This document shows, piece by piece, positions 34,140 to 43,184 of a stretch of 64,000 nt of DNA. Positions within the stretch are counted from its first letter, which is position 1. Each line of letters opens with the position of its first letter. Source of the DNA: Lactobacillus taiwanensis DSM 21401 (GTDB taxonomy: Bacteria > Bacillota > Bacilli > Lactobacillales > Lactobacillaceae); NCBI RefSeq assembly GCF_001436695.1, contig NZ_AYZG01000051.1, positions 86,211-150,210 on the forward strand, read 5' to 3'. A model generated the notes under the pieces. It worked only from the letters and a program-made list of their open reading frames with translations. It searched no databases and was not told the DNA's origin. A program made the position numbers and the translations under genes.

Positions 34140-34342
34140 TTATTTATCGATACTTAAAAATATAAATCTAATATAATAAAAAATCTTTTAGAAAATCTCA
34201 CTATTATTGCTTGAAGAAAGCTTATAACTTATACTAGTTGTATACGATAAAGTGAGTGCCATTGAGCTATAAACTAGTTAACACTTTATCGCCTAAATAA
34301 AAAACAGACAATTGTCTGCAAATAAGGAGTTTGACGAAACAA
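34140..34342 (+). promoter_or_regulatory. structured leader upstream of gpsB
   Basis: This 203-bp gap holds a 10-bp perfect inverted repeat CGATAAAGTG (34245-34254) / CACTTTATCG (34282-34291) and a perfect 14-bp palindrome CAGACAATTGTCTG (34305-34318) just before AAGGAG (34324-34329). Role unknown: operator, leader structure or repeat element. No T run follows either, so they are not terminators. Confidence 0.45.
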
Positions 34343-34786
34343 ATGGCAAGTTTAAATGATATTCAATTAAATCCACAAAGTATTTTAAAAAAACAATTTA
34401 GAACTAAGATGAAGGGCTATGATTCGGACGAAGTTGATTCATATCTTGATACAATTATTTCTGATTATAGTACCTTTGCTACAATTATCGAAGATTTACA
34501 AACTCAAATTAGTGAGTTAAAAGAACAAAATAAGAATAATCAAGCATCAAGTCAAAGTACAGCGCCAAAATTAGACTTTAAAAATGAAGAAATTGAAGAT
34601 GACGTTAAAACTTATACGCCTCACACTGTACAAAAGCCTGCTATCAGTAGTAATACTGATGACAAGGAAACACCAGAATTAACTACCAATGTTGCTATGA
34701 TTCAACGTATTTCTACTTTAGAGCGTAAAGTTTACAATCTTGAACAAAGAATGAATCAACAAGATAGAACTTACCAAGCTAATTAA
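34343..34786 (+). CDS. gpsB: cell-cycle protein GpsB
   Basis: About 147 residues. DivIVA-like N-terminal dimer domain with IQLNPQSILKKQFRTKMKGY then DSDEVDSYLDTII (membrane loop plus coiled coil to ~70), a variable linker (80-125), and a short C-terminal helix (VAMIQRISTLERKVYNLEQR) for trimerisation. GpsB moves between side wall and septum and docks class A PBPs. ATG 34343 is 13 nt after AAGGAG, longish. TTG 34331 is too close to be the start. Neighbour of ypsA and rnpB as in Bacillus. Confidence 0.92.
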   Translation: MASLNDIQLNPQSILKKQFRTKMKGYDSDEVDSYLDTIISDYSTFATIIEDLQTQISELKEQNKNNQASSQSTAPKLDFKNEEIEDDVKTYTPHTVQKPAISSNTDDKETPELTTNVAMIQRISTLERKVYNLEQRMNQQDRTYQAN

Positions 34787-34800
34787 AACTATGATATAAT
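34771..34800 (+). promoter_or_regulatory. rnpB promoter
   Basis: TTACCA (34771-34776), 18-bp spacer, extended -10 TGATATAAT (TATAAT 34795-34800), placing the start of transcription at about 34807, where the RNase P RNA begins. The -35 lies inside the end of gpsB. Confidence 0.7.
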
Positions 34801-34807
34801 AGTTATT

Positions 34808-35183
34808 GCAAATTTCGAGCGATCGCGGTTAACTTATGTTAGCTGAGGAAAGTCCACGCACGCACAAGCTGAGATGCTTGTAGTTTTTGTACTCAGCCCA
34901 ATAAGCTGGGGGACTTGTTTTTAACAAGTTACGGCGGAAAAAGCACTAAATCATTTTTTGACATGTGTGACTATCCTGAAAAGTGCCACAGTGACGAAGC
35001 AGTAAAGGAAACTTTACTGGTGGAACGAGGTAAACCCTGCAAGCGGGCAACCCAAATTTGGTAGGGGCGCTTTTGTCTAAGCAAATGAACTAAAGACAAA
35101 GTCATTTTTATGAAGATAGATGGTCGCTGAAGATAGGATTTAACCGGATCCTGTTGGAACAGAACGTGGCTTATAGAAATTTG
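34808..35183 (+). ncRNA. rnpB: RNase P RNA (type B)
   Basis: Helix P1 is formed by CAAATTTC (34809-34816) and GAAATTTG (35176-35183). Conserved core blocks are present: GAGGAAAGTCCACGC near 34846, ACAGTGACGAAGCAG with GGTGGAACG(A)GGTAAACCC around 34990-35040, GCGGGCAACCCAA, and AACAGAACGTGGCTTATAG near the 3' end. Length of about 375 nt and the internal helices fit the Bacillus type B form. It processes the 5' ends of tRNA precursors with RnpA. Placement between gpsB and ypsC matches Bacillus. Confidence 0.96.
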
Positions 35184-35191
35184 TAGGTTAG

Positions 35192-35218
35192 GGTTGAGCT
35201 TTGGCTCAACCTTTTTTT
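35192..35218 (+). terminator. rnpB terminator
   Basis: GGTTGAGC-TTTG-GCTCAACC followed by seven T residues. Confidence 0.9.
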
Positions 35219-35251
35219 ATAGAAAAGTTTAAGAAGATAGAGAAAATAACG

Positions 35252-36376
35252 ATGAAAGAATATACATTATATGCAACAATGGGAGCTGGTTTTGAGAGCG
35301 TTGTTGCTAAAGAGTTAAATAATTTAGGCTATAAAACAAGTACAGAGAATGGACGTGTCTTTTTCAAAGGAACACAGGAAGATATTGTTAAAACAAACTT
35401 GTGGCTTCGAAGTGCTGATCGAGTAAAAATTTTGCTAAAAGAATTTAAAGCTACTAGTTTTGATCAACTATATGATGAAGTCTATAGTTATGATTGGGCA
35501 GAATTATTACCAGTAGATGCTCAATTCCCGGTAAAAGGAAGAAGTGTACGTAGTAAATTACATTCTGAGCCAGATGTACAATCAATTGTAAAAAAGGCCA
35601 TCGTAGATAAGCTAACAGATCAATATCGTAGACGTGGCTTTTTACCAGAAAGTGGTGCCGAATATCCATTAGATATACATATTTATAAAGATGTGGCACG
35701 TCTAAGCTTAGATACTACTGGACAAAGTTTGTTTAAACGTGGGTATCGTGTTGAACATGGTGGTGCACCTTTAAAAGAAAATTTTGCTGCAGGATTAATT
35801 GAATTAACACCATTTGATGGTACACATCCCTTTATTGATCCAATGACTGGATCAGGAACAATTGCCATTGAAGCTGCTTTAAAAGCTAAGAATGTGGCCC
35901 CAGGCATTTGGAGAAAATTTGCTTTTGATAATTTTGATTGGTTTGATAAAAAACTTCATCCTGAATTAGTAGAAAAAGCAAAAGCTCAAGAAAAGCAAGA
36001 TCATGCACCAATTTTAGCAAGCGATATTGATCAATCAATTTTAGAAATTGCAAAGGTTAACGCTCATAATGCTGGAGTATTACAAGACATTAAATTTAAA
36101 CAAGTTGCTGTAAAGGACTTTTCAACTGACTTAGAAAATGGCGTTATTATTGCTAACCCTCCTTACGGTAAACGACTTAAAGATCGTGAAGCAGCTGAAA
36201 AAATTTATGAAGAGATGGGACAAACTTTACGACGACTTTCTTCGTTTAGCCAATACTATTTAACTTCTGATCCGCAATTTGAAAAGTATTTTGGTGCTAA
36301 GGCCACTAAAAAGAGAAAATTCTATAATGGTAATTTAAGAACGGATTATTATCAATATTGGGCAAATAAGAGATAA
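35252..36376 (+). CDS. ypsC: THUMP-domain RNA methyltransferase (YpsC/RlmL-like)
   Basis: About 374 residues. N-terminal ferredoxin-like plus THUMP domain (residues 1-160) is followed by a class I SAM-dependent methyltransferase: PFIDPMTGSGTIAIEAAL (SAM loop), ASDIDQSILEIA, and the catalytic NPPYGKRL (N-P-P-Y). It is expected to make N2-methylguanosine in 23S rRNA. ATG 35252 is used because the longest frame starts inside the rnpB terminator. The ribosome site is weak (AAGATAGAG). Confidence 0.88.
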   Translation: MKEYTLYATMGAGFESVVAKELNNLGYKTSTENGRVFFKGTQEDIVKTNLWLRSADRVKILLKEFKATSFDQLYDEVYSYDWAELLPVDAQFPVKGRSVRSKLHSEPDVQSIVKKAIVDKLTDQYRRRGFLPESGAEYPLDIHIYKDVARLSLDTTGQSLFKRGYRVEHGGAPLKENFAAGLIELTPFDGTHPFIDPMTGSGTIAIEAALKAKNVAPGIWRKFAFDNFDWFDKKLHPELVEKAKAQEKQDHAPILASDIDQSILEIAKVNAHNAGVLQDIKFKQVAVKDFSTDLENGVIIANPPYGKRLKDREAAEKIYEEMGQTLRRLSSFSQYYLTSDPQFEKYFGAKATKKRKFYNGNLRTDYYQYWANKR

Positions 36377-36378
36377 GA

Positions 36379-37611
36379 ATGTTAACGCAAGATAAAAAGA
36401 CAAGCTTTTGGGTCATTAGCGATACGCATTTAATTGCCGATAGTCTACATGACCATGGGCAAGCTTTTTCACAAATGCAAAAAACTAGTCAGGGTAAAGA
36501 TCTTTATTATCAAGAAATAGCACTCAGCGCTTTTGCAAGAATGGCAGAAGAAAAGAAGCCAGCAGCAATTATTGTTACTGGGGATATAACCTTTAATGGA
36601 GAAAGAGTTTCTGCTGAAAAATTCGCTGAGCTTTTTAAACCACTGACTAAGACAAAATTACTAGTTGTTCCTGGAAATCACGATATTTATGATAGTTGGG
36701 CTAGAGAGTTTCGTGGTAAGAAACAATATTATGCTGGTCAAATAAGTCCTAGAATGTGGCGCAACATTTTTAAGAAATCATATGAAAATGCACTTAGTAT
36801 AGATCGCAATTCGTTAGCTTATAGTGTTCAGCTTAATCCTGATTATTTGCTGATCTTGGCCGATTCTAATGATTACGGAAAAGAAGAATCATCTACTGCA
36901 CCAGCTACAGCAGGTTTTTTAGGTAAGGAACAAAGAAAATGGATTAAAGAACAACTTCAATATGCGAGTCAAAATAATTTACGCGTGATTTTTTGTATGC
37001 ATCACAATCTTTATGCTCATAATCTAGCGGTAAATAAGGGATATGTAGTTGACGATTATCGAGAACTACGTAAATTATTGGCTCAATATAATGTAAAGCT
37101 AGTTTTTTCTGGTCATATTCATGCTCAAAATATTATGCCACCACAAAATTCGTGTCCGGCTACTGAAATTGTCACAGCTAGCTTTTGTTCTAATGATCAA
37201 GGTTATGGTGTAGTTAAGGTTTCTCCTAAAGAAATTAGCTACACTTGCCATCATTTTAAAATGGATGGCTATTTAACTGATAAAGAAAAACAGAACTGGA
37301 CTTTAACTCATTTTCATGATTATTTAGAAAATATTCAGTTGGGAACTATTTCAGCTGAACTCATGCAGAATGAATTGTATCGAAATCACGATGATTTAAT
37401 GACCGTTCGACAAATGGGACGTCTTTTTGGCGAGATGAATTATCATTTCTTTACCGGGAAGAATCATATTGACTTAAAGGAACTGCAAAAACTTAAAAAG
37501 TCTGTAATTTATCGACGATTAATTGCAGAAAATCCACAGTATGAACTCTATTTACAGACTCTCTACGATACGTCTACGCATGATAATTTACATGTGAAAA
37601 TTAGATATTAA
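36379..37611 (+). CDS. calcineurin-like metallophosphoesterase
   Basis: 410 residues. The five dimetal motifs are visible: FWVISDTHL (D-x-H), TGDITFNGE (G-D), VVPGNHDIYDS (G-N-H-D), CMHHNLYAHN and FSGHIHAQN (G-H-x-H). The C-terminal 130 residues are helical and family-specific. No signal peptide, so cytoplasmic; could act on cyclic nucleotides or phosphate esters, but the substrate cannot be told. Starts 2 nt after the methyltransferase stop. Confidence 0.85.
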   Translation: MLTQDKKTSFWVISDTHLIADSLHDHGQAFSQMQKTSQGKDLYYQEIALSAFARMAEEKKPAAIIVTGDITFNGERVSAEKFAELFKPLTKTKLLVVPGNHDIYDSWAREFRGKKQYYAGQISPRMWRNIFKKSYENALSIDRNSLAYSVQLNPDYLLILADSNDYGKEESSTAPATAGFLGKEQRKWIKEQLQYASQNNLRVIFCMHHNLYAHNLAVNKGYVVDDYRELRKLLAQYNVKLVFSGHIHAQNIMPPQNSCPATEIVTASFCSNDQGYGVVKVSPKEISYTCHHFKMDGYLTDKEKQNWTLTHFHDYLENIQLGTISAELMQNELYRNHDDLMTVRQMGRLFGEMNYHFFTGKNHIDLKELQKLKKSVIYRRLIAENPQYELYLQTLYDTSTHDNLHVKIRY

Positions 37612-37653
37612 AAAAGGCGAATACTACATGAGATTTGTAGTGTTCGCCTTTTT
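37611..37653. terminator. bidirectional terminator
   Basis: AAAAAGGCGAA / TTCGCCTTTTT outer arms with inner TACTACA / TGTAGTG, ending both the phosphoesterase gene (plus) and degV copy 1 (minus). Confidence 0.85.
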
Positions 37654-38575
37654 AATCTTTAACTGCCTGAGAATTAACATTTAGAAGTGGTTTACCATTT
37701 TCATCAAAATAGGAATCTAAGTCTCGACACCAAATCATTGCCATTGTGTGTTGACCAACATGAACTCCAACTACTGGACCGATAATACTTTGATCAACCT
37801 TAACTTTAGGAAAACTTGTTTGATAATCGTTAATCCATTCAGCTTCCCTTTCTGCATCATCTGCATGGAAAATTGTTAATTGAATTGGATAAGGCATATT
37901 CGACGTTAGCTTATCAAAGTCCTTTTTAATATGATTGTAGGCACGCTTGTATTGCCTTTCTTTAGCAATTGCAGAAATTTTACCTTCGTTTTGTACATCC
38001 ATTGATAAAATGGGCTTGATTTTTAGAATAGAACCGACAAAGCTAGCCGCATTAGATAAACGACCTGTTCTCTTCAAATGATTTAAGTTGTCTACCATAA
38101 ATCTTACATCTGTAGTGTTTCTTAAGTCTTTTAGGTCATGCATGATTAAGTCAATATCAGCACCAGCTTTTACTAGTCGCCCAGCTAAAATAGCAGCATC
38201 TGCTTCACCCGCACAGGTGATTTTACAGTCAAAGGGATGAATCTTAATCCGTGTTTCTTCATTTGCTACGCTTAATACATTATTGTAAAAACTAGAGATT
38301 CCACTTGAGAGCGTAATAATAATTAAATCTGTGTAACTCTCATCAACATATTTATCAACATACTTTTTAACTGTTCCGACTGAAGGTTGAGACGTAGTAG
38401 GAAGAGTAGTAGATGTATTTAGCTTCTCATAAAATTCATGAAAACCAGTATCAATTAAGTCTAGATATTCTTTTTTGTCCCAGATGATTGGAATCGGTAA
38501 TACATCAATACCGTATTTTTCACATTGTTCTTTAGTTAAATAGGATGAACTGTCAGTTAAAACGCCAATCTTCAT
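37652..38575 (-). CDS. DegV-family fatty-acid-binding protein, copy 1
   Basis: About 307 residues. N-terminus MKIGVLTDSSSYLTKE (DegV signature D-S), TTLPTTSQPSVG (ligand T-S-Q-P), ITLSSGISSFYNN, and DNLNHLKRTGRLSNA (second domain). DegV/FakB proteins hold a fatty acid for phosphorylation by FakA. ATG 38575 is chosen: GGAGG lies 11 nt upstream and the sequence then starts at the conserved first strand; the longer frame from 38608 adds 11 unlike residues. Confidence 0.88.
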   Translation of the reverse strand: MKIGVLTDSSSYLTKEQCEKYGIDVLPIPIIWDKKEYLDLIDTGFHEFYEKLNTSTTLPTTSQPSVGTVKKYVDKYVDESYTDLIIITLSSGISSFYNNVLSVANEETRIKIHPFDCKITCAGEADAAILAGRLVKAGADIDLIMHDLKDLRNTTDVRFMVDNLNHLKRTGRLSNAASFVGSILKIKPILSMDVQNEGKISAIAKERQYKRAYNHIKKDFDKLTSNMPYPIQLTIFHADDAEREAEWINDYQTSFPKVKVDQSIIGPVVGVHVGQHTMAMIWCRDLDSYFDENGKPLLNVNSQAVKD

Positions 38576-38708
38576 AAAGTTATTTACCTCCATATGTTTG
38601 CTTAACATTATAGTCTAGAAAGCCTATTTAAACAAAAACGTAAATTTGCGTTATTATTTGTTACAATAAAGGTAATCAATAAATAGGGTGTGACCTAAAT
38701 TCTAAATC

Positions 38709-39053
38709 ATGAAAAAACATTTTATTTTTTTAGGAGCTCCTGGAGTAATTTATTACTCTTGGCTCTTAGCACTGATTTTTGTAGCCTTTATCATTGGATA
38801 TGAAAGCAATAAATCAATTAGCTATCCTGCAATTATTTTAGGAGCTATTTTTGTGGTTATTGTTATCTATACTTGGCTTAATTCTTACTTTCAAAAAGAA
38901 ACAGATGATTTTTGGGTAAAACTACCGTACCGTCAAAAATTTAAGCTTCAAAGTTTAGAAATTAAATGTCAATGGAAGGCATTCGTAATCTATAAAGCAA
39001 AAAGTAAAATTAATACTTATTTGTTTTTAGCACTTAAAAGAAAGAAGAAATGA
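38709..39053 (+). CDS. small membrane protein, EbsA-like
   Basis: 114 residues, two hydrophobic segments (about 17-36 and 42-60), then a soluble basic C-terminal part ending KRKKK. Size and two-helix layout are like EbsA proteins of lactobacilli, but no firm motif is seen, so the family name is tentative. It overlaps fhs by 4 nt and begins the run ebsA-fhs-lspA-rluD-carA-carB. A plus-strand -10 TACAAT is at 38662-38667. Confidence 0.5.
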   Translation: MKKHFIFLGAPGVIYYSWLLALIFVAFIIGYESNKSISYPAIILGAIFVVIVIYTWLNSYFQKETDDFWVKLPYRQKFKLQSLEIKCQWKAFVIYKAKSKINTYLFLALKRKKK

Positions 39054-40729
39054 ATTTGAAGTCAGATATCGAGATCGCACAAAGTACTAAGGAATTACCA
39101 ATTACAGAAATTGCCAAAAAAATTGGCCTTAAGCCTGAAGAAATTGAACTTTATGGCAGCGATAAGGCTAAGATTAGCTGGAGTGGTATTAAGCGAATTA
39201 AAAAAAATAATAAGCTTGGTAAGCTAATCTTAGTCACTTCAATTAGTCCAACTCCTGCTGGTGAAGGGAAGTCAACCATTACTATTGGGTTAGGGGATGC
39301 GATTAGCAACCAACTTCACAAAGATACCTTAATTGCATTAAGAGAACCCTCAATGGGACCTGTTTTTGGGTTAAAGGGTGGAGCTACTGGTGGTGGTTAT
39401 GCGCAAATTATCCCCATGGAAGATATTAACTTGCACTTTACAGGAGATATGCATGCTCTAACTAGTGCTATTGATACTTTAGCTGCTTTAGTTGATAACT
39501 ATATTTATCAGGATAATAGCTTAGAGCTAGATCCAAATCGAATTTTGTTAAAACGTGGAATTGACGTTAATGATCGTACTTTAAGGAAAATCACTATTGG
39601 ACAAGGATCACGTTTTAATGGAATTGAACATGAAGCCAGCTTTGCAATTACAGTAGCTAATGAATTGATGGCTATTTTATGTTTAGCAACTGACATTAAT
39701 GACCTAAAGAAACGAATTGGAAATATTTTAGTTGGCTTTTCTGTTAAAGATGAACCTGTTTATGTTAAAGACTTAGGGTTTGAAGGAGCTATTGCTGCTC
39801 TTTTAGCAACTGCATTAAAGCCTAATTTAGTTCAAACGCTTGAACATACTCCTGCAATTGTTCACGGTGGACCATTTGCAAATATTGCACATGGTGCAAA
39901 TTCAGTTATTGCTACTAATACAGCTTTACATTTAAGTGACTATGTTTTAACTGAGGCTGGCTTTGGCGCAGATCTTGGTGGACAGAAATTTATGGATTTT
40001 GTTTCAAATCACCTAGATAAGCGTCCAGATGCAGTTGTCGTTGTTGCAACTGTTAGAGCATTGAAGTATCAAGCTGAAGGAACAACTGATCACTTAGATG
40101 AAGAAAATATCCCAGCACTAGAGAAGGGATTTGCTAACTTAAAACGTCATATGGAAAATATGGCACACTATGGTGTACCGGTAATGGTGTTAATTAATAA
40201 ATTTGCTAGCGATACTGATCAAGAACTGTCTAAGCTAAAAGAACTTGTTCAAAAGGATGGGTTTGAATGTGAAGTTGTTTCTTATCATGATGAAGGCTCT
40301 AAAGGCGGAATTAAGGCAGCTGAGAAGGTAGTAGAGTTAACTAATAAAGTTGGTGACTTTACCTCCGTTTATCAGTCAGAAGATTCTGTTGAAGAGAAAA
40401 TTAGTAAAATTGCTCATAATATCTATCATGCTAAGGATATTGAATATTCAGATAAGGCTAAGACGCAATTAGCTGAAATTAAGAAAATTGATAAAAATCA
40501 CTTACCAGTAATTATTGCTAAGACGCAATATAGCTTTACTGATAAAAAGAAGATTTTAGGAGCACCAGAAGACTTTACTTTGCATGTTAAAGATCTGGCA
40601 TTAAAAAATGGTGCTGGTTTTATCGTTGTTGCAACTGGTTCAATTTTAGATATGCCAGGATTACCGAAACATCCTGCTGCCTTAGATATTGATGTAGATA
40701 ATGATGGAAAGATTTCAGGATTGTTCTAA
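39050..40729 (+). CDS. fhs: formate-tetrahydrofolate ligase
   Basis: 559 residues, full family length. P-loop [15 protein letters not shown] near residue 65, [53 protein letters not shown], and [17 protein letters not shown] at the end. It makes 10-formyl-THF from formate, THF and ATP for purine and fMet synthesis. Overlaps the upstream small gene (ATGA) and shares one base with lspA. Confidence 0.96.
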   Translation: MNLKSDIEIAQSTKELPITEIAKKIGLKPEEIELYGSDKAKISWSGIKRIKKNNKLGKLILVTSISPTPAGEGKSTITIGLGDAISNQLHKDTLIALREPSMGPVFGLKGGATGGGYAQIIPMEDINLHFTGDMHALTSAIDTLAALVDNYIYQDNSLELDPNRILLKRGIDVNDRTLRKITIGQGSRFNGIEHEASFAITVANELMAILCLATDINDLKKRIGNILVGFSVKDEPVYVKDLGFEGAIAALLATALKPNLVQTLEHTPAIVHGGPFANIAHGANSVIATNTALHLSDYVLTEAGFGADLGGQKFMDFVSNHLDKRPDAVVVVATVRALKYQAEGTTDHLDEENIPALEKGFANLKRHMENMAHYGVPVMVLINKFASDTDQELSKLKELVQKDGFECEVVSYHDEGSKGGIKAAEKVVELTNKVGDFTSVYQSEDSVEEKISKIAHNIYHAKDIEYSDKAKTQLAEIKKIDKNHLPVIIAKTQYSFTDKKKILGAPEDFTLHVKDLALKNGAGFIVVATGSILDMPGLPKHPAALDIDVDNDGKISGLF

Positions 40730-41193
40730 TGAATAAAGCTAAACAAGCCTTATATTTAATAATTTCTTTATTAGTAGTTATAGCTGATCAGGTTTTAAAA
40801 AGTTATATCGTCTCAAATTTTAAAATCGGTGAAGAAAAAACAGTTATTCCGGGTATTTTATCATTTACTTACTTACAAAATGATGGGGCTGCCTGGAATA
40901 TCTTTAGCGGTCAAATAGTTTTATTCTATTTGATTAGTATCGCTGCAATTGCAGTTGTAATTTATTATCTTTTTAATCCCAGATATAAAAATGGTCTCTT
41001 TGATACTGGTTTAGCCTTAGTCTTAGGCGGAATTATTGGTAATTTTATTGATCGCTTACATCTCAAATATGTAATTGATATGCTGCAGTTAGATTTTATT
41101 AATTTTAATATTTTTAACGTTGCGGATAGTGCGATTACCATTGGAATTATCCTAGTTTTTATCTATTTAATATTTATTAGTGAAAAGGACTAG
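40729..41193 (+). CDS. lspA: lipoprotein signal peptidase II
   Basis: 154 residues, four membrane segments. Catalytic aspartates in GGIIGNFIDRLH and FNVADSAITIG, plus the N-terminal V-I-A-D-Q-V-L-K, all standard. It cleaves diacylglyceryl prolipoproteins. Located between fhs and rluD, the common lspA-rluD pairing. Confidence 0.95.
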   Translation: MNKAKQALYLIISLLVVIADQVLKSYIVSNFKIGEEKTVIPGILSFTYLQNDGAAWNIFSGQIVLFYLISIAAIAVVIYYLFNPRYKNGLFDTGLALVLGGIIGNFIDRLHLKYVIDMLQLDFINFNIFNVADSAITIGIILVFIYLIFISEKD

Positions 41194-41207
41194 AGGACAA
41201 GAATTAA

Positions 41208-42122
41208 ATGACTAAAGATTATAGGTTAGTAATTAACGGAGAAAAGGGACGTTTAGATAAAATTATTGCGGATAAAGTCACCGATTTGAGTCGAACTAAA
41301 ATTAAAGAATTGGTAAATGATCAAAATATTTTAGTTAATGATAAAGCTGAAAAGGTATCTTATAAAGTTCAGTCTGGGGATGTAATTAAGATTACAATTC
41401 CTCCGGTTAAGCCATTGACTTTAGAACCCCAAAATTTGCATCTTGATATTGTATATGAAGATGAAGATGTAATAGTTGTTAATAAGCCTCAAGGGATGGT
41501 TGTTCATCCCTCAGCAGGTCACCCTGATCATACTCTTGTAAATGGTTTGCTCTACCATACCAAAAATTTAGCTGACAGTTTTGAAAGCTTTCGCCCAGGA
41601 ATTGTACATCGAATTGACAAAGATACTTCTGGCTTATTAATGGTTGCTAAAAACGATCGTGCTCGCGAAAGTTTAGAAAAGCAATTGGCTAAAAAGATTA
41701 ATAAAAGAGAATATTTAGCAATTGTACATGGTAATTTTGAAACTAAAAATGGAGTTATTGATGCGCCTATTGGTAGAAATCCTAATAATAGAAAGCAAAT
41801 GGCGGTTAATCCTAAAGGGAAAGCTGCAGTAACGCATTTCACAGTACTAGAACAATTTAAAAACTATAGTCTAGTTAAGTGTATTCTTGAGACAGGAAGA
41901 ACTCATCAAATTAGAGTTCATATGAAATATATTGGGCACCCTCTGGCAGGAGATCCACTGTATGGTCCTAAGAAGACGTTAGCTGGTCATGGACAATTTT
42001 TACATGCTAAAACTTTAGGTTTTTATCAACCATCAACTAACGATTGGCTTGAATTTACTGCACCATTACCAACAATTTTTGAAAAACAATTAGAAAATTT
42101 ACGACAAGAAATGAAGCATTAA
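41208..42122 (+). CDS. rluD: 23S rRNA pseudouridine synthase RluD family
   Basis: 304 residues. N-terminal S4 domain (about 12-75, RLDKIIADKVTDLSRTKIKE) followed by the RluA-type catalytic domain: VVHPSAGHPD, GIVHRIDKDTSGLLMVAKN with the catalytic Asp, GRTHQIRVHMKYIGHPLAGD. It makes pseudouridine in 23S rRNA helix 69 or a related site. Follows lspA by 14 nt and precedes carA by 3 nt. Confidence 0.92.
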   Translation: MTKDYRLVINGEKGRLDKIIADKVTDLSRTKIKELVNDQNILVNDKAEKVSYKVQSGDVIKITIPPVKPLTLEPQNLHLDIVYEDEDVIVVNKPQGMVVHPSAGHPDHTLVNGLLYHTKNLADSFESFRPGIVHRIDKDTSGLLMVAKNDRARESLEKQLAKKINKREYLAIVHGNFETKNGVIDAPIGRNPNNRKQMAVNPKGKAAVTHFTVLEQFKNYSLVKCILETGRTHQIRVHMKYIGHPLAGDPLYGPKKTLAGHGQFLHAKTLGFYQPSTNDWLEFTAPLPTIFEKQLENLRQEMKH

Positions 42123-42125
42123 TTT

Positions 42126-43181
42126 ATGAAACGATATTTGATTCTTGAAGATGGAACAGCTTTTTCGGGACATGGATTTGGTGCACCAATTACTGCAACA
42201 GGTGAATTAGCCATTCAAACCAGTAACTTTGGTTACCAAGAAGCAATTTCAGATCCAGCAAACTTTGGTAAAATTTTAGCTTTTACAACTCCAATGATTG
42301 GCGGTAGTGGAATAAATGCAATTGATTATGAATCGATTGATCCAAGTGTTAGAGGAATAATTGCTAATGACATTGCATTTCATATTTCTGCAAATCCAAC
42401 TTTTCAAGATCTAGACGATTTTTTAAAAGAAAAGAGGATACCAGCAATTTATGGAGTTGATACCCGAGCTTTAGTCCAAAAGTTAAAAAATAAAAGGGTA
42501 ATTAAGGCCTCAATTATGGATACTGACGATGCACATGCCTTCGATCAAATTAAGGCTCTTGTCTTACCCAAAAATAAAACGGCACAAATTTCGACAACTC
42601 ATCCCTATGCGGCACCAAATGTTGGAAAAACCGTAGCAGTTATTGATCTAGGATTAAAGCACTCATTATTACGCTCGCTTTCTTTGCGCAAAATTAACAG
42701 TGTTGTTTTACCGTATAATGCATCAATTTATGACATTATTAGTCTTCGTGCAGACGCTATTGTTATTTCTAATGGACCAAGCAGAGTAGAAGAGATAGCA
42801 CCTTTCTTAAAGCCAGTATTTGATAAATTTTATGGTAAATTACCTATTTTAGGAATTGGGTTAGGCTTTTTAGCTATTAGTAATTATTTGAATTTAGAAT
42901 TATTAGATTTAATTCCCGCTTATAATGGCAGTAATTTCCCAGTTATTGAACAAACTAATAATCGTATTTGGCAAACAGCCATGAATATCGATCAGTTAGT
43001 TGTTCCTGATAGTTTGTCATTAAATTTATCTCGTAAGTATTTTGACCTAAGATCAGATCTTTTAGCTGGCTATTGTATTAAGGAAGATAAAGTATTAGCG
43101 GCTGCGTTTAATCCGGAAGGCTCACCCGGAAATTTTGATGCTGCTAGTATCTATGATCAGTTTATGAATATGATGGAGTAA
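42126..43181 (+). CDS. carA: CarA-like protein with a dead glutaminase site
   Basis: 351 residues, colinear with carbamoyl-phosphate synthase small subunit: N-terminal CPSase domain (GYQEAISDPANFGKILAFT, GVDTRALVQKL), then the GATase domain. The nucleophile motif G-I-C-L-G-H-Q reads GIGLGFL (Cys replaced by Gly245), the H-P-E motif reads FNPEGSPG (His replaced by Asn329), and G-P-G-D is GPSR. Two of three triad residues are lost, so it cannot hydrolyse glutamine. The frame is intact and translation signals are normal. No PyrR-type leader: it starts 3 nt after rluD. Divergent function, ammonia-dependent use or early decay are all possible. Confidence 0.85.
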   Translation: MKRYLILEDGTAFSGHGFGAPITATGELAIQTSNFGYQEAISDPANFGKILAFTTPMIGGSGINAIDYESIDPSVRGIIANDIAFHISANPTFQDLDDFLKEKRIPAIYGVDTRALVQKLKNKRVIKASIMDTDDAHAFDQIKALVLPKNKTAQISTTHPYAAPNVGKTVAVIDLGLKHSLLRSLSLRKINSVVLPYNASIYDIISLRADAIVISNGPSRVEEIAPFLKPVFDKFYGKLPILGIGLGFLAISNYLNLELLDLIPAYNGSNFPVIEQTNNRIWQTAMNIDQLVVPDSLSLNLSRKYFDLRSDLLAGYCIKEDKVLAAAFNPEGSPGNFDAASIYDQFMNMME

Positions 43182-43184
43182 AAT

